From: Stieleria tagensis
GTDB taxonomy: Bacteria; Planctomycetota; Planctomycetia; Pirellulales; Pirellulaceae
Length of the DNA: 64,000 nt
Reading direction: 5' to 3'
Assembly: GCF_024129865.1 (NCBI RefSeq)
Contig: NZ_JAMYFE010000018.1
Location: 1-64,000, forward strand
The notes under the pieces were generated by a model. The model was not told where the DNA came from. It made no database searches and saw nothing but the letters and a program-made list of their open reading frames with translations. Below are positions 16,974 through 26,353 of the stretch, piece after piece. The position numbers were made by a program, and so were the translations under genes. How positions within the stretch are numbered: the stretch's first letter is position 1; every line of letters begins with the position of its first letter.

Positions 16974-18728
16974 ATGGGAACCGCGTCTGAATCACCACCG
17001 GTTGAAATCAAGCCGCGTCAAGGCAAGACAGCGCCGCAACTGGTTTCGCGACTGTTGGGCATGGAGACCGAGTATGCGACGCTGGTTGCCGGGCGTCCCG
17101 ATCTAACGAGTTCAGAATTACCGGCATCGGCTAAGATCTACGCTCGAATTTGTGCGGCGATTCGCGGTGGTCAACCAACCGTCCCGGGTGTGTTTGACCA
17201 GGATCAACTGTTTCTTGCCAGTGGAGGCGCAGTCACCTTTGAATCGCACCCATCGTTGCATTCCTTGCCGGGCGGATTGGTCGAAATTGCTACGCCGGAA
17301 GTTCGCAGCCCTGACGAATTGTTAGCCTGTCAACGATCGATCGATGAACTGGTCGCGAAAGCAGCAACGGAAGCGACACAAGAGATCGATCTGCGTGTGC
17401 TGAAAAACAGTACCGATGCGTTGGGACATGTCTATGGCTGCCAAGAAAACTATGAAGCGATCGTTGCCTCTGGATTGTGGTTGCTGATCTATCGCTGCTG
17501 CATTGTGTTGCTGTGGGGATTGCAAGTTGTCAGCATGTTGGCTGCACTTCCGGTTCTTTCCCTCGCTTTTGCGATGGTGATGTTGATTCGATTTAGAGGC
17601 GTCCATTTTTTCAGTCGGATCAAGGGTCTGGATTCTCCTGAATCGTCCGACTCCAACCAATCGCCCGGTGAGCTGTTCGAGACGCTTCCCAAATGGGTGA
17701 AGTCAACGTTGACGGGAATGTTGCGGTTGGTGCATCTGCCGACAGTTTTCATTTTGCGATTGGTTGCACGCCATGTGGCGTTTCGCAAACAACGCAAGTA
17801 TCTGACCGCACTCTTGGTTTCTCGCGTTTCGATTTGTGGGACCGGTGATCTGGATCATGATGGCAGGTATCGGTTGAGCGCCAAAGCGATGGCGATTGAC
17901 ACGGTGTCGGACATGGGCAGTTACAACGGCGAGCGACCAATTTATGTGTACGGACATTGGTTGGGACAGTTCTGTGCGAAGTCGTTTTTATCACTGACAT
18001 CCACCAAAGCGATGCTTCACCGTCGACAGCGATTTCAGTTGGGGCTGTCCGATTCGAACCTTTCCGAGTTGGCTGAATACGTCAAACTCGGTTCGGTGTC
18101 ACTGATTTTGGACATGATCGAATCGGGTGTGACAAAAGATTTCATCACTTTGGACCGCCCGATTGATGCATTGCACGACATCACGACGGATTGGAATTTG
18201 GTGCGACGGGTGAAAACCAGTCGAGGCAAATTGAGCGCGCTCGAAATTCAACGTCGCTATCTTAAATCGGCTCGTGAGTTTGTCTCGCAAACGCCGCCCG
18301 AGAGTGTCGGCGAGGCAGCGCTGGTGATTGAACGTTGGAGCGAGTTAATCAATGTGGTCGCAGCGTTCCGTCGCGATGCCCGCAACGTGATCCCGGCGCT
18401 GGGGCGAGTGGATTGGTTAAGTAAGCGATGGATGATGGATCAGTTGGGCAGTGATTCACAGTGGGTTTCGCGCAAGAAGACCGACCTGCGCTACCACGAA
18501 CTGTCACCCGATGGCTACTATCGGAAACTGATTGCGATGAATCCGTCACTGGCGTTGATTACGCAGGAACGGATTGAGAAGCGCCGACGCACGCCGCCCC
18601 CGGATTCGCCGGCCACCAAACGCGGATGGTTGATCCGCGAGTTTGCCGGAGGCGATCAACCGGTCAGTTGTGATTGGAGCTATGCGGTGATCGGTGAGGG
18701 CAAGCAGAGAAAACGCATCCAATTCTGA
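16974..18728 (+). CDS. Dop/PafA-like carboxylate-amine ligase family protein with membrane insertion
   Basis: A member of the Pup ligase/deamidase (PafA/Dop) family, 584 residues. Matches to actinobacterial Dop as I recall it: GMETEY (residues 29-34, Mg/ATP site), VEIATPE (103-109) where Dop has VDHAHPE, LKNSTDALGHVYGCQENYE (143-161) against KNNVDGKGASYGSHENY, LVSRVSICGTGDL (281-293), and RFQLGLSDSNLSELAEYVKLGSVSLILDMIESG (353-385). The Dop catalytic Asp appears as Glu104. Between ENY and LVSR lie about 115 residues instead of about 15. This insert contains a hydrophobic run (168-207) that could form one or two membrane spans and a second amphipathic segment near 250-270. No Pup, proteasome or Mpa gene is in the window. 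The substrate is unknown. Confidence 0.8.
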   Translation: MGTASESPPVEIKPRQGKTAPQLVSRLLGMETEYATLVAGRPDLTSSELPASAKIYARICAAIRGGQPTVPGVFDQDQLFLASGGAVTFESHPSLHSLPGGLVEIATPEVRSPDELLACQRSIDELVAKAATEATQEIDLRVLKNSTDALGHVYGCQENYEAIVASGLWLLIYRCCIVLLWGLQVVSMLAALPVLSLAFAMVMLIRFRGVHFFSRIKGLDSPESSDSNQSPGELFETLPKWVKSTLTGMLRLVHLPTVFILRLVARHVAFRKQRKYLTALLVSRVSICGTGDLDHDGRYRLSAKAMAIDTVSDMGSYNGERPIYVYGHWLGQFCAKSFLSLTSTKAMLHRRQRFQLGLSDSNLSELAEYVKLGSVSLILDMIESGVTKDFITLDRPIDALHDITTDWNLVRRVKTSRGKLSALEIQRRYLKSAREFVSQTPPESVGEAALVIERWSELINVVAAFRRDARNVIPALGRVDWLSKRWMMDQLGSDSQWVSRKKTDLRYHELSPDGYYRKLIAMNPSLALITQERIEKRRRTPPPDSPATKRGWLIREFAGGDQPVSCDWSYAVIGEGKQRKRIQF

Positions 18729-18738
18729 GGGGTGATCT

Positions 18739-20106
18739 CTACGCTGAGAAGTCGCGTGATTTACGACCAAGGAGTTGATTGGCGTCGTCGTCGCCGACAA
18801 ATTTTTCCTGTTTGGGATCCCAATTCAACTCTCGACCGGTCATCAAAGCGATGTTGCACAGGTGACAGGACGTCATGGTGCGATGATGTGACCACACGTC
18901 GGAGATCGGTGTGGAGCGGTCGCCGATGCATTCGAAGAAGTTGCCCATGTGGTTACCGGGCGTCTTCCCTTTGCAAAGCTTTTGAATGTAGTTCTGCAAC
19001 TCGGACTTGTCCGATTCGGTTAACGCGTCGATCGGGGCTCCTTGAAGTTTGCCACGATTGACAAAAATACGTCCTTTGTCGCCTTCGAACAAAATCCCGT
19101 TTGGGAAGTCAACGTTTTCGCCTTCGCGTTTGTAATGATCGTTCACACTCATCACTGAACCGTTGTCGTAGGCAAGTTCAATGTTGAATTTGGTAGCGGT
19201 GTTGTATCCGTTGGGCAATTTGACATCGCCATTCAGGAACGCCGCCCAATCCAAATCACTGGGGACGGTCGATGGGAATTCCCCCGTTCCTTTGATTCGC
19301 GTGGGACCGTCTTCGCCGGGTGCCAGGGCCCACTGCGCGATGTCGATGTGATGGGCGCCCCAGTCTGTCATTTTGCCGCCGGAGTATTCAAAGTACCAGC
19401 GAAACATGCGGCGTCGTTCTTCGCAGTAGTCAGCTTGAGGAGCTGGACCGACCCACAGGTTCCAATCCAAATCCGCGGGCGCCTCGGTTGATTCAAACGG
19501 TCCATCGCCGGGGGCGCCGCCGATGGCAACATAGGCGTTGACGTTATCGCCCAAACGACCCGAGTGAACCATTGCGATGGCGGTCAGGAATTTATCAGCG
19601 GTGCTGCGCTGTTGCGTTCCCACTTGAAACACTTGACCGGTTTCTTGGACGACCGAGCGGATCAGTTTTCCTTCATTGATCGTCAGCGTCAGCGGCTTTT
19701 CACAATACACATCCACGCCAGCCTTGAGTGCTGCGATCGCAATCGGAACGTGCCAGTGATCGGGGGTTCCGATCGTGACCACATCGGGCTTTTCTTGTTC
19801 CAGCATCTCGCGATAGTCGCGATACTTATTCAACTTTCCGCCGAACGACTGGCTGAATTCCTCGGTGTGCAAGTCATCAACGTCACAAACGGCGATCATG
19901 TCTGCGAACTGAGCGGCTTGCCGCGCGACGCTGCCGCCTCGGTTGTAACGCCCGCGTGACCCACCGACGCCGATTGCGGCGAGTCGAAGTTTCTTTGCTG
20001 CGTCTTGGGCATGTAGTTCAGACGCAAAGGGCAAGCCCGATGCAGTCATTCCAAGAGCAGAACCGGCAGCGGTGGTTTTGAGAAATTGGCGCCGAGTATT
20101 TGACAT
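18739..20106 (-). CDS. Gfo/Idh/MocA family oxidoreductase, Tat-exported
   Basis: A protein of 455 residues. The ATG at 20106 gives a twin-arginine signal (NTRRQFLKTTAAGSALG) ending near SELHAQDA, so it is predicted to be exported folded with its cofactor. A Rossmann NAD(P) motif follows (AAIGVGGSRGRYNRGG). The family catalytic region E-K-P-L-T is present in DVYCEKPLTLT, and GGKMTDWGAHHIDIAQWAL is typical of planctomycetal members, with the HHxD pair. Substrate unknown, probably a sugar or cyclitol. The stop is 10 bp from the stop of the convergent Dop-like gene. Confidence 0.9.
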   Translation of the reverse strand: MSNTRRQFLKTTAAGSALGMTASGLPFASELHAQDAAKKLRLAAIGVGGSRGRYNRGGSVARQAAQFADMIAVCDVDDLHTEEFSQSFGGKLNKYRDYREMLEQEKPDVVTIGTPDHWHVPIAIAALKAGVDVYCEKPLTLTINEGKLIRSVVQETGQVFQVGTQQRSTADKFLTAIAMVHSGRLGDNVNAYVAIGGAPGDGPFESTEAPADLDWNLWVGPAPQADYCEERRRMFRWYFEYSGGKMTDWGAHHIDIAQWALAPGEDGPTRIKGTGEFPSTVPSDLDWAAFLNGDVKLPNGYNTATKFNIELAYDNGSVMSVNDHYKREGENVDFPNGILFEGDKGRIFVNRGKLQGAPIDALTESDKSELQNYIQKLCKGKTPGNHMGNFFECIGDRSTPISDVWSHHRTMTSCHLCNIALMTGRELNWDPKQEKFVGDDDANQLLGRKSRDFSA

Positions 20107-20217
20107 TGATTGAATCCACTGGATAAGAGTTTGACGCAACAGGCGAGGAAACGCAGAAGGCCCACTAATGTAGTCGATTCGTCATTGCCGGGGGGAACAC
20201 CGCTCAATCGAACCGTG

Positions 20218-21501
20218 TCAGGGCCTGGACGGGATTGGCGGTTGGATGAACCACGTTGCAACCGCCAGCGGTGCCATCAGACAGGCAAAACACAAGATTG
20301 CCGGGTCATAGTCACCGGTGATGTCTTTGGCCCAGCCCATCAATAACGGGCCGCAACCGCTGCCGGCGACCGTTCCGCACCAGACCGCGCCGCGAATACT
20401 GCCGAGGTGTTGTCGACCGTAAAATCGCACCCAGGCGACTCCGCTGACAGTGATCAACATCCCCTGACCGCCGCCGAACAAGGCTGCGAAGACCATCGCC
20501 CCGGTCCAACTGCGATCGACAAATAGCCAAGCCAATGACACAGCAACCATCACCGTACCGATGCCCATCAATCGGTTCAGTCGCATGAAATCGGCCAGCA
20601 TGCCGCCGGCAAATTGCATCGCCAACATCGTCAAACCTAGGACTTTGAACATCGTTGCAGCGGTGCCGTCGGGCAAGCCACGATCATCACACAGTGTGAA
20701 CAGATAAAACAGCACGCCGGTTCCAGCCATCGCCCAGAAAATATTGGCCAGCGCGAGCAGGTAGTACGACTTGGTGCGTAAGGCAGCGGCCAATGTTAAT
20801 GAATCAGGATCCGGTATCTGATCTGACATCGTCGACGCTGAATCCAAATCCGAATCCCAACGCGGTTTCGTACGACCGTCCACCAGTTGCCCCAGGTCTT
20901 CGGGGCGATTGCGGTAGAACAGCAACACCAACGGCAATAGCAACGCGACCAGCAGCATTGCGATCACTTGATAGGTCGCTCGCCAACCGATCTGCGTAAT
21001 GCATTCGGCCAGCCACTGTGGCACCCAAGCAAACGCGATCGCCGACCCGACGCTCAACACTGCCGACATGCGGCCGATGCGATCGCGGAACCACATCGCA
21101 GTGGTGTTGCCGGCCAGCAGTGACAGCGATCCTTGTCCCAAGAATCGAAGCAGGAAAAACGCCGCCAACAATCCGTAAAATCCATTGACCGTCGATGCAA
21201 AGCAACAGGCGCCGGCGAGTGCCGTGATCACTACAACCGACACACGCCGCAAACCATGTCGATCGGCTGCCGGGCCGACCAGGGACAATGGAATCGCGGC
21301 GGCCATGGTTCCCAGCATGTAGGCCAACCCAAGCCGGCTTTGCGACAGGTGCAATGAATCCAACAGAAACGGCGTGAAGGCGCTGACTGCAAACGTTTGC
21401 CCGGCGCTGGTCCCCAATTGCATCAGCATCGCCAGCGGCAGCATCAAATAGCCGTAAAAAAACGGCAAACGTCTCGCCAGGCGATTAGAAAGGAAATTCA
21501 T
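20218..21501 (-). CDS. Major facilitator superfamily transporter
   Basis: A 427-residue integral membrane protein with about twelve hydrophobic spans in two halves separated by a hydrophilic loop near residues 205-245 (NRPEDLGQLVDGRTKPRW...). The cytoplasmic loop between spans 2 and 3 has GPAADRHGLRRV, the usual MFS DRxGRR-type motif. PEDLG after span 6 is typical of the monocarboxylate/oxalate-formate branch, but the substrate cannot be assigned. It is followed by the Tat oxidoreductase gene on the same strand 111 bp downstream, so both may serve the same substrate. It is divergent from the PSCyt1 gene at 21688. Confidence 0.88.
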   Translation of the reverse strand: MNFLSNRLARRLPFFYGYLMLPLAMLMQLGTSAGQTFAVSAFTPFLLDSLHLSQSRLGLAYMLGTMAAAIPLSLVGPAADRHGLRRVSVVVITALAGACCFASTVNGFYGLLAAFFLLRFLGQGSLSLLAGNTTAMWFRDRIGRMSAVLSVGSAIAFAWVPQWLAECITQIGWRATYQVIAMLLVALLLPLVLLFYRNRPEDLGQLVDGRTKPRWDSDLDSASTMSDQIPDPDSLTLAAALRTKSYYLLALANIFWAMAGTGVLFYLFTLCDDRGLPDGTAATMFKVLGLTMLAMQFAGGMLADFMRLNRLMGIGTVMVAVSLAWLFVDRSWTGAMVFAALFGGGQGMLITVSGVAWVRFYGRQHLGSIRGAVWCGTVAGSGCGPLLMGWAKDITGDYDPAILCFACLMAPLAVATWFIQPPIPSRP

Positions 21502-21687
21502 TCAGCTTTTTTCGGTAGGTTTCTCGATCCCGCGACGATTGTGTGAGTGTAGGACGCACTATATCGGTCGATCCCAAACCCGCTAGTTAGAATCGCCCTT
21601 TCGCACCTCGCATGGGTTATCCTGAGTGATACCCGTCCCTCCCCCGCTTTTGCTCGTTACGAGTCCCCACCATTCGCAAGGTTCGCG

Positions 21688-24600
21688 ATGCTACGCCTGC
21701 TTCTGCTATTGGCCTCCCTTTCCATTGCAGTGATGTCTAGCAATGTCTGGGGGGCCGAGGCGAAATTGGATTCCGCCAATCCCGAACACATTCGCTTTTT
21801 TGAAACCAGCATCCGCCCGTTGCTGGCCGAGCACTGTTGGAAATGCCACGGTGAAAAGAGCCAAAAGGGCAGCCTGCGTTTGGATTCACTTGCGGGCATT
21901 CTCCGCGGTGGCGATTCAGGGGCCGCCATCGTGCCGGGTCAAGTTGACGAAAGTCTGTTGATCGAAGCGGTGCACTACGACGGATACGAAATGCCCCCCA
22001 AAGGTCCACTGAACAAGGACCAGATCGAGGCGTTGGAAACCTGGGTTCGAATCGGTGCGCCTTGGCCGGGAGCGTCGGCCAAGGATCTTCGTTTGCCATC
22101 ACCGGACAAAACACCAACATTCAGCGACGAAGATCGCCAGTGGTGGGCGATCGCGCCGCTATCCCAACCGGCCGTTCCTGCCACCGCAGGAGCTCATTGG
22201 GCGATCAATGAAATCGATCACTTCATTGCGAATCAGCAAGACAAACAGGGGCTAGCCCCCGCACCGCCGGCATCGCGAGAAACGTTGATTCGACGCGTGA
22301 GTTTTGATCTGACGGGGTTGCCACCGACACGTCTGCAAATCGACCAGTTTCTGGCGGACACATCGGACCAAGCGTACGAGTCGTTGGTCGATCGGCTGTT
22401 GGAAAGTCCTGCCTATGGTGAACGATTCGCGCGGCATTGGTTAGACGTTGCCCGCTATGCCGATTCAGACGGTTACCGCGCCGACCACCTTCGCCCAGAC
22501 GCCTGGCGCTACCGCGATTACGTGATCAAATCGTTCAACGCCGACAAACCGTATGACCGGTTTGTCAAAGAGCAGATTGCCGGTGACGAACTGTATCCCA
22601 ATGATCCAGACGCTCGCATTGCCACCGGTTTTTTGACACATGGGATTTACGAGTACAACAGTCGTGATGCGGTCGGCCAATGGGACATGATGCTGAACGA
22701 GATCACTGACACGTTGGGTGACGTTTTCTTGGGCGTCGGCATGCAGTGTTCACGTTGTCACGATCACAAATTCGATCCGGTGCTACAACGCGACTACTTC
22801 GCGTTGCGAGCCTTCGTTGAACCGATTTTGCTGGACCGCGACGCCGTCTGTGCAACGCAGCAACAGCGCAGCGAATATGCGGCGGCGGAAGCGAAATGGT
22901 TGGCAGCGACCGAATCGATTCGGGCCCAGCTTGACCCGCTGGAATCCAAATACCGCAAGAAAGCCGAAACCGTGGCAGTGATCAAGTTTCCGCTTTCCGT
23001 GCAAGCGATGTACAACAAACCGGAATCGGAAAAGACGCCGCATGAGTTGCAAATCTCTGAATTGGTCTGGCGGCAAGTCGAATTCGAATACGAACGGATG
23101 GACCAGAAATTCTCCGATACCGACAAAGAAACGATTCTCCGTCTGCGCCGCGAGTTGGCTCAGTTTGACCATTTAAAACCGGCCGCTTTGCCGGTGGCCC
23201 AATCTGTTCGTGATGCTTGCGCAAGTGCGCCTCTCACGGTGATCCCCAAGAAACGCACAGAGGTCGAACCGGCGTTTCTTTCCATTCTGAATGTTTCCCA
23301 GCCAACGGAATTTGGGCAAACGTTGGTCTCCACCGATCAGTCGCCACAGGCAACATCAACCGGGCGCCGCAGTCAGCTGGCAAACTGGGTCGCCGACGCC
23401 AGCAATCCACTTTCCACACGCGTGATCGTCAATCGAATCTGGCAAACTCATTTCGGTCGCGGCTTGGCCCCCAACGCCAGTGATTTCGGATTCTTGGGTG
23501 GCCCACCGACGCATCCCGAACTGCTGGACTGGTTGACCGGACGGTTCATTGAAGAAGGTTGGCAATTAAAGCCACTGCACCGGCTAATTGTGACTTCAGC
23601 AACGTACCGGCAATCCAGTCTTCACCCCCAGATGGAAGCATTTTCTGTCATTGATCCGACCAACCAGTGGTATTGGCGTGGTGACGTACGACGGCTGGAT
23701 GCAGAACAGATTCGAGACGCAATTCTGGCTGTTTCGGATCGATTGAATGACCAGGCCGGTGGTCCCGCCGCGTCGGATGACAAACTTCGACGTTCGATCT
23801 ACACCGTTGTCACACGCAACTCTCGCAACCCGTTACTTGATGCGTTTGATCTGCCACTGTTTTTCTCCAGCAGCGCGGCGCGTGATACGACCACCAACCC
23901 ACTGCAATCATTGATGCTGATCAACAGCCAAGCGATGTTGGATCATGCCAAAGAATTCAGCCGCCGTGTCGACGATCAACAGCCCGCTGCTGCCATCGAC
24001 CAACTGTGGCAACTTGCATTCGGACGGGATCCCAGTGATGCCGAACGCCAGTCCGCTCAAACATTTCTCGCGACCCAGCAATCACGCTACAGCCAACCGT
24101 CGGCACCCGATCAGAACGACCTACAGACCTCGATCTTGCCCTATCGAAATGGCAGTTCCATCGTCATCAAGCCCGACGGCCAAGCGATTCCTCGATCCCA
24201 GCCACACCCGGGGATCCAAACCGACGAATTCACCATTGAAACGATCTTTCAGCTCGGCAGTGTTTATGAATCGGGTGCGGTCCGCTCAATTGTCTCCACC
24301 GCGCCCGCGAAACAAGGGGCTGCTGGTTGGACGTTCGGTGTCACCGGCAAGGGCTCGCGCCGGAAGCCGCAGACCCTGGTGCTGCATGTTTATGGCAATA
24401 ACGGAAAAAGCAAGACCGCCGAAGCCGCGGTGTTTTCAGATCAACACGTCGACCTGGGAAAACCTTACTATGCCGCCGCGACGTTTCGACTCTCAGCCGA
24501 TGGTAAACCAGGGTCGGTCACGTTCTATCTGCAAGACTTGTCGGACGATGAGCAACCGATGTCCATCGCGACAATGGAACATGATTTGATCGGCGGACTT

Positions 24601-24921
24601 GGTGGTGATGCGGGCATCGCAATCGGCGGACGCATCAATGGCAACAATGGCGTGTTTGACGGGCTGATCGACGACGTTCGATTTTCCAGTGGAATTTTGG
24701 ACGACGAAGCACTGCTGCTACGTGACGAATCCTCCACCAAAGTCACCATCGGTCATTGGAAATTTGATCCCGCCGCGGGGTTGTTGAAAGATCAGTCTGA
24801 GCAGCAGATTGATTTGCAACTTGGTCGTGGCGATGAAATCACTGAAACACCGCAGCGTCGTGCTTTGGCTGATCTGTGCCACGTCCTGCTTAACTCCAGC
24901 GAGTTCCTGTATGTTCAATAA
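21688..24921 (+). CDS. PSCyt1-DUF1549-DUF1553 cytochrome protein with LamG domain
   Basis: A protein of 1,077 residues with a signal peptide (MLRLLLLLASLSIAVMSSNVWGAEA). PSCyt1 carries C-W-K-C-H at 50-54. DUF1549 (about 175-380) has the typical NEIDHFI, RRVSFDLTGLPPT and a second heme-like motif, C-S-R-C-H, at 354-358, followed by DHKFDPV. DUF1553 (about 560-790) contains the hallmark NRIWQTHFGRGL and NPLQSLMLINS. Unusually, a LamG-like jelly roll (about 810-1035) is inserted before the last helical part [17 protein letters not shown], which normally ends DUF1553. It is probably an envelope redox protein working with the DUF1501 protein whose start overlaps its last 11 bases. Confidence 0.92.
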   Translation: MLRLLLLLASLSIAVMSSNVWGAEAKLDSANPEHIRFFETSIRPLLAEHCWKCHGEKSQKGSLRLDSLAGILRGGDSGAAIVPGQVDESLLIEAVHYDGYEMPPKGPLNKDQIEALETWVRIGAPWPGASAKDLRLPSPDKTPTFSDEDRQWWAIAPLSQPAVPATAGAHWAINEIDHFIANQQDKQGLAPAPPASRETLIRRVSFDLTGLPPTRLQIDQFLADTSDQAYESLVDRLLESPAYGERFARHWLDVARYADSDGYRADHLRPDAWRYRDYVIKSFNADKPYDRFVKEQIAGDELYPNDPDARIATGFLTHGIYEYNSRDAVGQWDMMLNEITDTLGDVFLGVGMQCSRCHDHKFDPVLQRDYFALRAFVEPILLDRDAVCATQQQRSEYAAAEAKWLAATESIRAQLDPLESKYRKKAETVAVIKFPLSVQAMYNKPESEKTPHELQISELVWRQVEFEYERMDQKFSDTDKETILRLRRELAQFDHLKPAALPVAQSVRDACASAPLTVIPKKRTEVEPAFLSILNVSQPTEFGQTLVSTDQSPQATSTGRRSQLANWVADASNPLSTRVIVNRIWQTHFGRGLAPNASDFGFLGGPPTHPELLDWLTGRFIEEGWQLKPLHRLIVTSATYRQSSLHPQMEAFSVIDPTNQWYWRGDVRRLDAEQIRDAILAVSDRLNDQAGGPAASDDKLRRSIYTVVTRNSRNPLLDAFDLPLFFSSSAARDTTTNPLQSLMLINSQAMLDHAKEFSRRVDDQQPAAAIDQLWQLAFGRDPSDAERQSAQTFLATQQSRYSQPSAPDQNDLQTSILPYRNGSSIVIKPDGQAIPRSQPHPGIQTDEFTIETIFQLGSVYESGAVRSIVSTAPAKQGAAGWTFGVTGKGSRRKPQTLVLHVYGNNGKSKTAEAAVFSDQHVDLGKPYYAAATFRLSADGKPGSVTFYLQDLSDDEQPMSIATMEHDLIGGLGGDAGIAIGGRINGNNGVFDGLIDDVRFSSGILDDEALLLRDESSTKVTIGHWKFDPAAGLLKDQSEQQIDLQLGRGDEITETPQRRALADLCHVLLNSSEFLYVQ

Positions 24922-26353
24922 TGATTCCCCGTGGACCAATTCTAGACGTCAATTCCTGCGTGACAGCGGTTGTGGTTTTGGGGCGTTGGCGCTTTCGGCA
25001 ATGATGAATTCGACCGCCAACGCGGCGGGATCGTTGGCCCACCAAGGCATTGATTTGCACGCGACGACAGCCAGTGGGCTCCATCATCGCCCCCGTGCCA
25101 AGAACGTCATCTTTCTGTTTATGGAAGGTGGCCCCAGCCATATTGACCTGTTCGATCCCAAACCGCTGTTGAACGAGTTGGCCGGCAAACCGCTGCCCGA
25201 AAGTTTTGGCGAAGTCATCACGGCGATGGGTGAATCCAGGTCGGATTTACTGGCATGCAAACGAAAATGGAAACAGCACGGCCAAGCCGGCACCTGGGTT
25301 TCCGATTGGTTGCCTCACACGGCATCCTGTGTCGATGACATCGCAGTGATTCGATCCTGTTGGGGCGAAGGCATCAACCACTCCGCCGGTGTCTGTTTGA
25401 TGAATACCTGCTCGATTTTGGGAGGACGTCCGTCACTGGGCAGCTGGGTCAACTACGGGTTGGGATCCGAAAACGCTGATCTGCCGGCGTTTGTTGTGAT
25501 GCAAGACAGAAAGACTTCGGTCGTCAACGGGCCACGGAACTGGGGTGCCGGTTTCATGCCGGCCGAGTACCAAGGAGTCGGGTTGCAGCAAAGCCAAACG
25601 CCGATCCCCAACCTGTTTCCGCCGGCTGAGGTGACGGCCGCGCACCAAGCGGGCAAACTGGATTTCCTGAATCAAATCAATCAGAACTTTGCCAACCGGC
25701 ATCCACAACAAAGCGAGCTGGATGCGCGTATCGCCAGTTACGAACTGGCATTTCGCATGCAGGCAAATGCGCCCGAAGCGGTCGATCTGTCAGCTGAAAC
25801 GGAACAAACCGAACGTCTGTACGGAATCGATGACAAAGAAACCGAGGTGTTCGGACGGCTGTGTTTACTCTCGCGTCGATTCGTCGAACGCGGCGTCCGC
25901 TTTGTCCAACTCTACAGCGGATCGGGCAGTAAATGGGATGCCCACAAGGGGATCGAAGGAAATCATTCCAGTCTGTGCCGTGCCACTGACAAACCAGTGG
26001 CCGGGCTGCTGAAAGACCTGAAACAACGCGGAATGCTGGACGACACGTTGGTGGTTTGGGGCGGCGAATTTGGGCGAACACCGATGTCCGAGCAGGGCAA
26101 CGGTCGCGACCACAACCCGACCGGGTTCACCATGTGGATGGCCGGTGGCGGTATCAAAGGTGGTCAAACGATTGGCGCCACCGATGATTTGGGACTGCAT
26201 GCCGTGGAAGACCGGATGCACGTGCACGATTTGCACGCCAGCATCCTTCATCTATTGGGGCTGGACCATATGAAACTGGTCTACAACTACAAAGGGCGTC
26301 CGGAGCGGCCAACGGTTAACGAAGGCCGCTTCTTTGAACAGCTGGTCAGCTAG
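24911..26353 (+). CDS. DUF1501 protein, Tat-exported
   Basis: A protein of 480 residues. The ATG at 24911 lies inside the last codons of the upstream gene (11-nt overlap) and opens a twin-arginine signal ([19 protein letters not shown]). DUF1501 features follow: [38 protein letters not shown] and [22 protein letters not shown], which resemble the metal-site motifs of the alkaline phosphatase/sulfatase superfamily. DUF1501 and DUF1553 genes are a conserved pair in planctomycetes, so the products probably act together at the envelope. The biochemical role is unknown. Confidence 0.92.
   Translation: MFNNDSPWTNSRRQFLRDSGCGFGALALSAMMNSTANAAGSLAHQGIDLHATTASGLHHRPRAKNVIFLFMEGGPSHIDLFDPKPLLNELAGKPLPESFGEVITAMGESRSDLLACKRKWKQHGQAGTWVSDWLPHTASCVDDIAVIRSCWGEGINHSAGVCLMNTCSILGGRPSLGSWVNYGLGSENADLPAFVVMQDRKTSVVNGPRNWGAGFMPAEYQGVGLQQSQTPIPNLFPPAEVTAAHQAGKLDFLNQINQNFANRHPQQSELDARIASYELAFRMQANAPEAVDLSAETEQTERLYGIDDKETEVFGRLCLLSRRFVERGVRFVQLYSGSGSKWDAHKGIEGNHSSLCRATDKPVAGLLKDLKQRGMLDDTLVVWGGEFGRTPMSEQGNGRDHNPTGFTMWMAGGGIKGGQTIGATDDLGLHAVEDRMHVHDLHASILHLLGLDHMKLVYNYKGRPERPTVNEGRFFEQLVS

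Noticed and set aside
16974-18728. Complete pupylation-proteasome locus
   Set aside because: Only the Dop/PafA-like gene is found; no Pup-like peptide, proteasome subunit or ATPase is encoded in the window.
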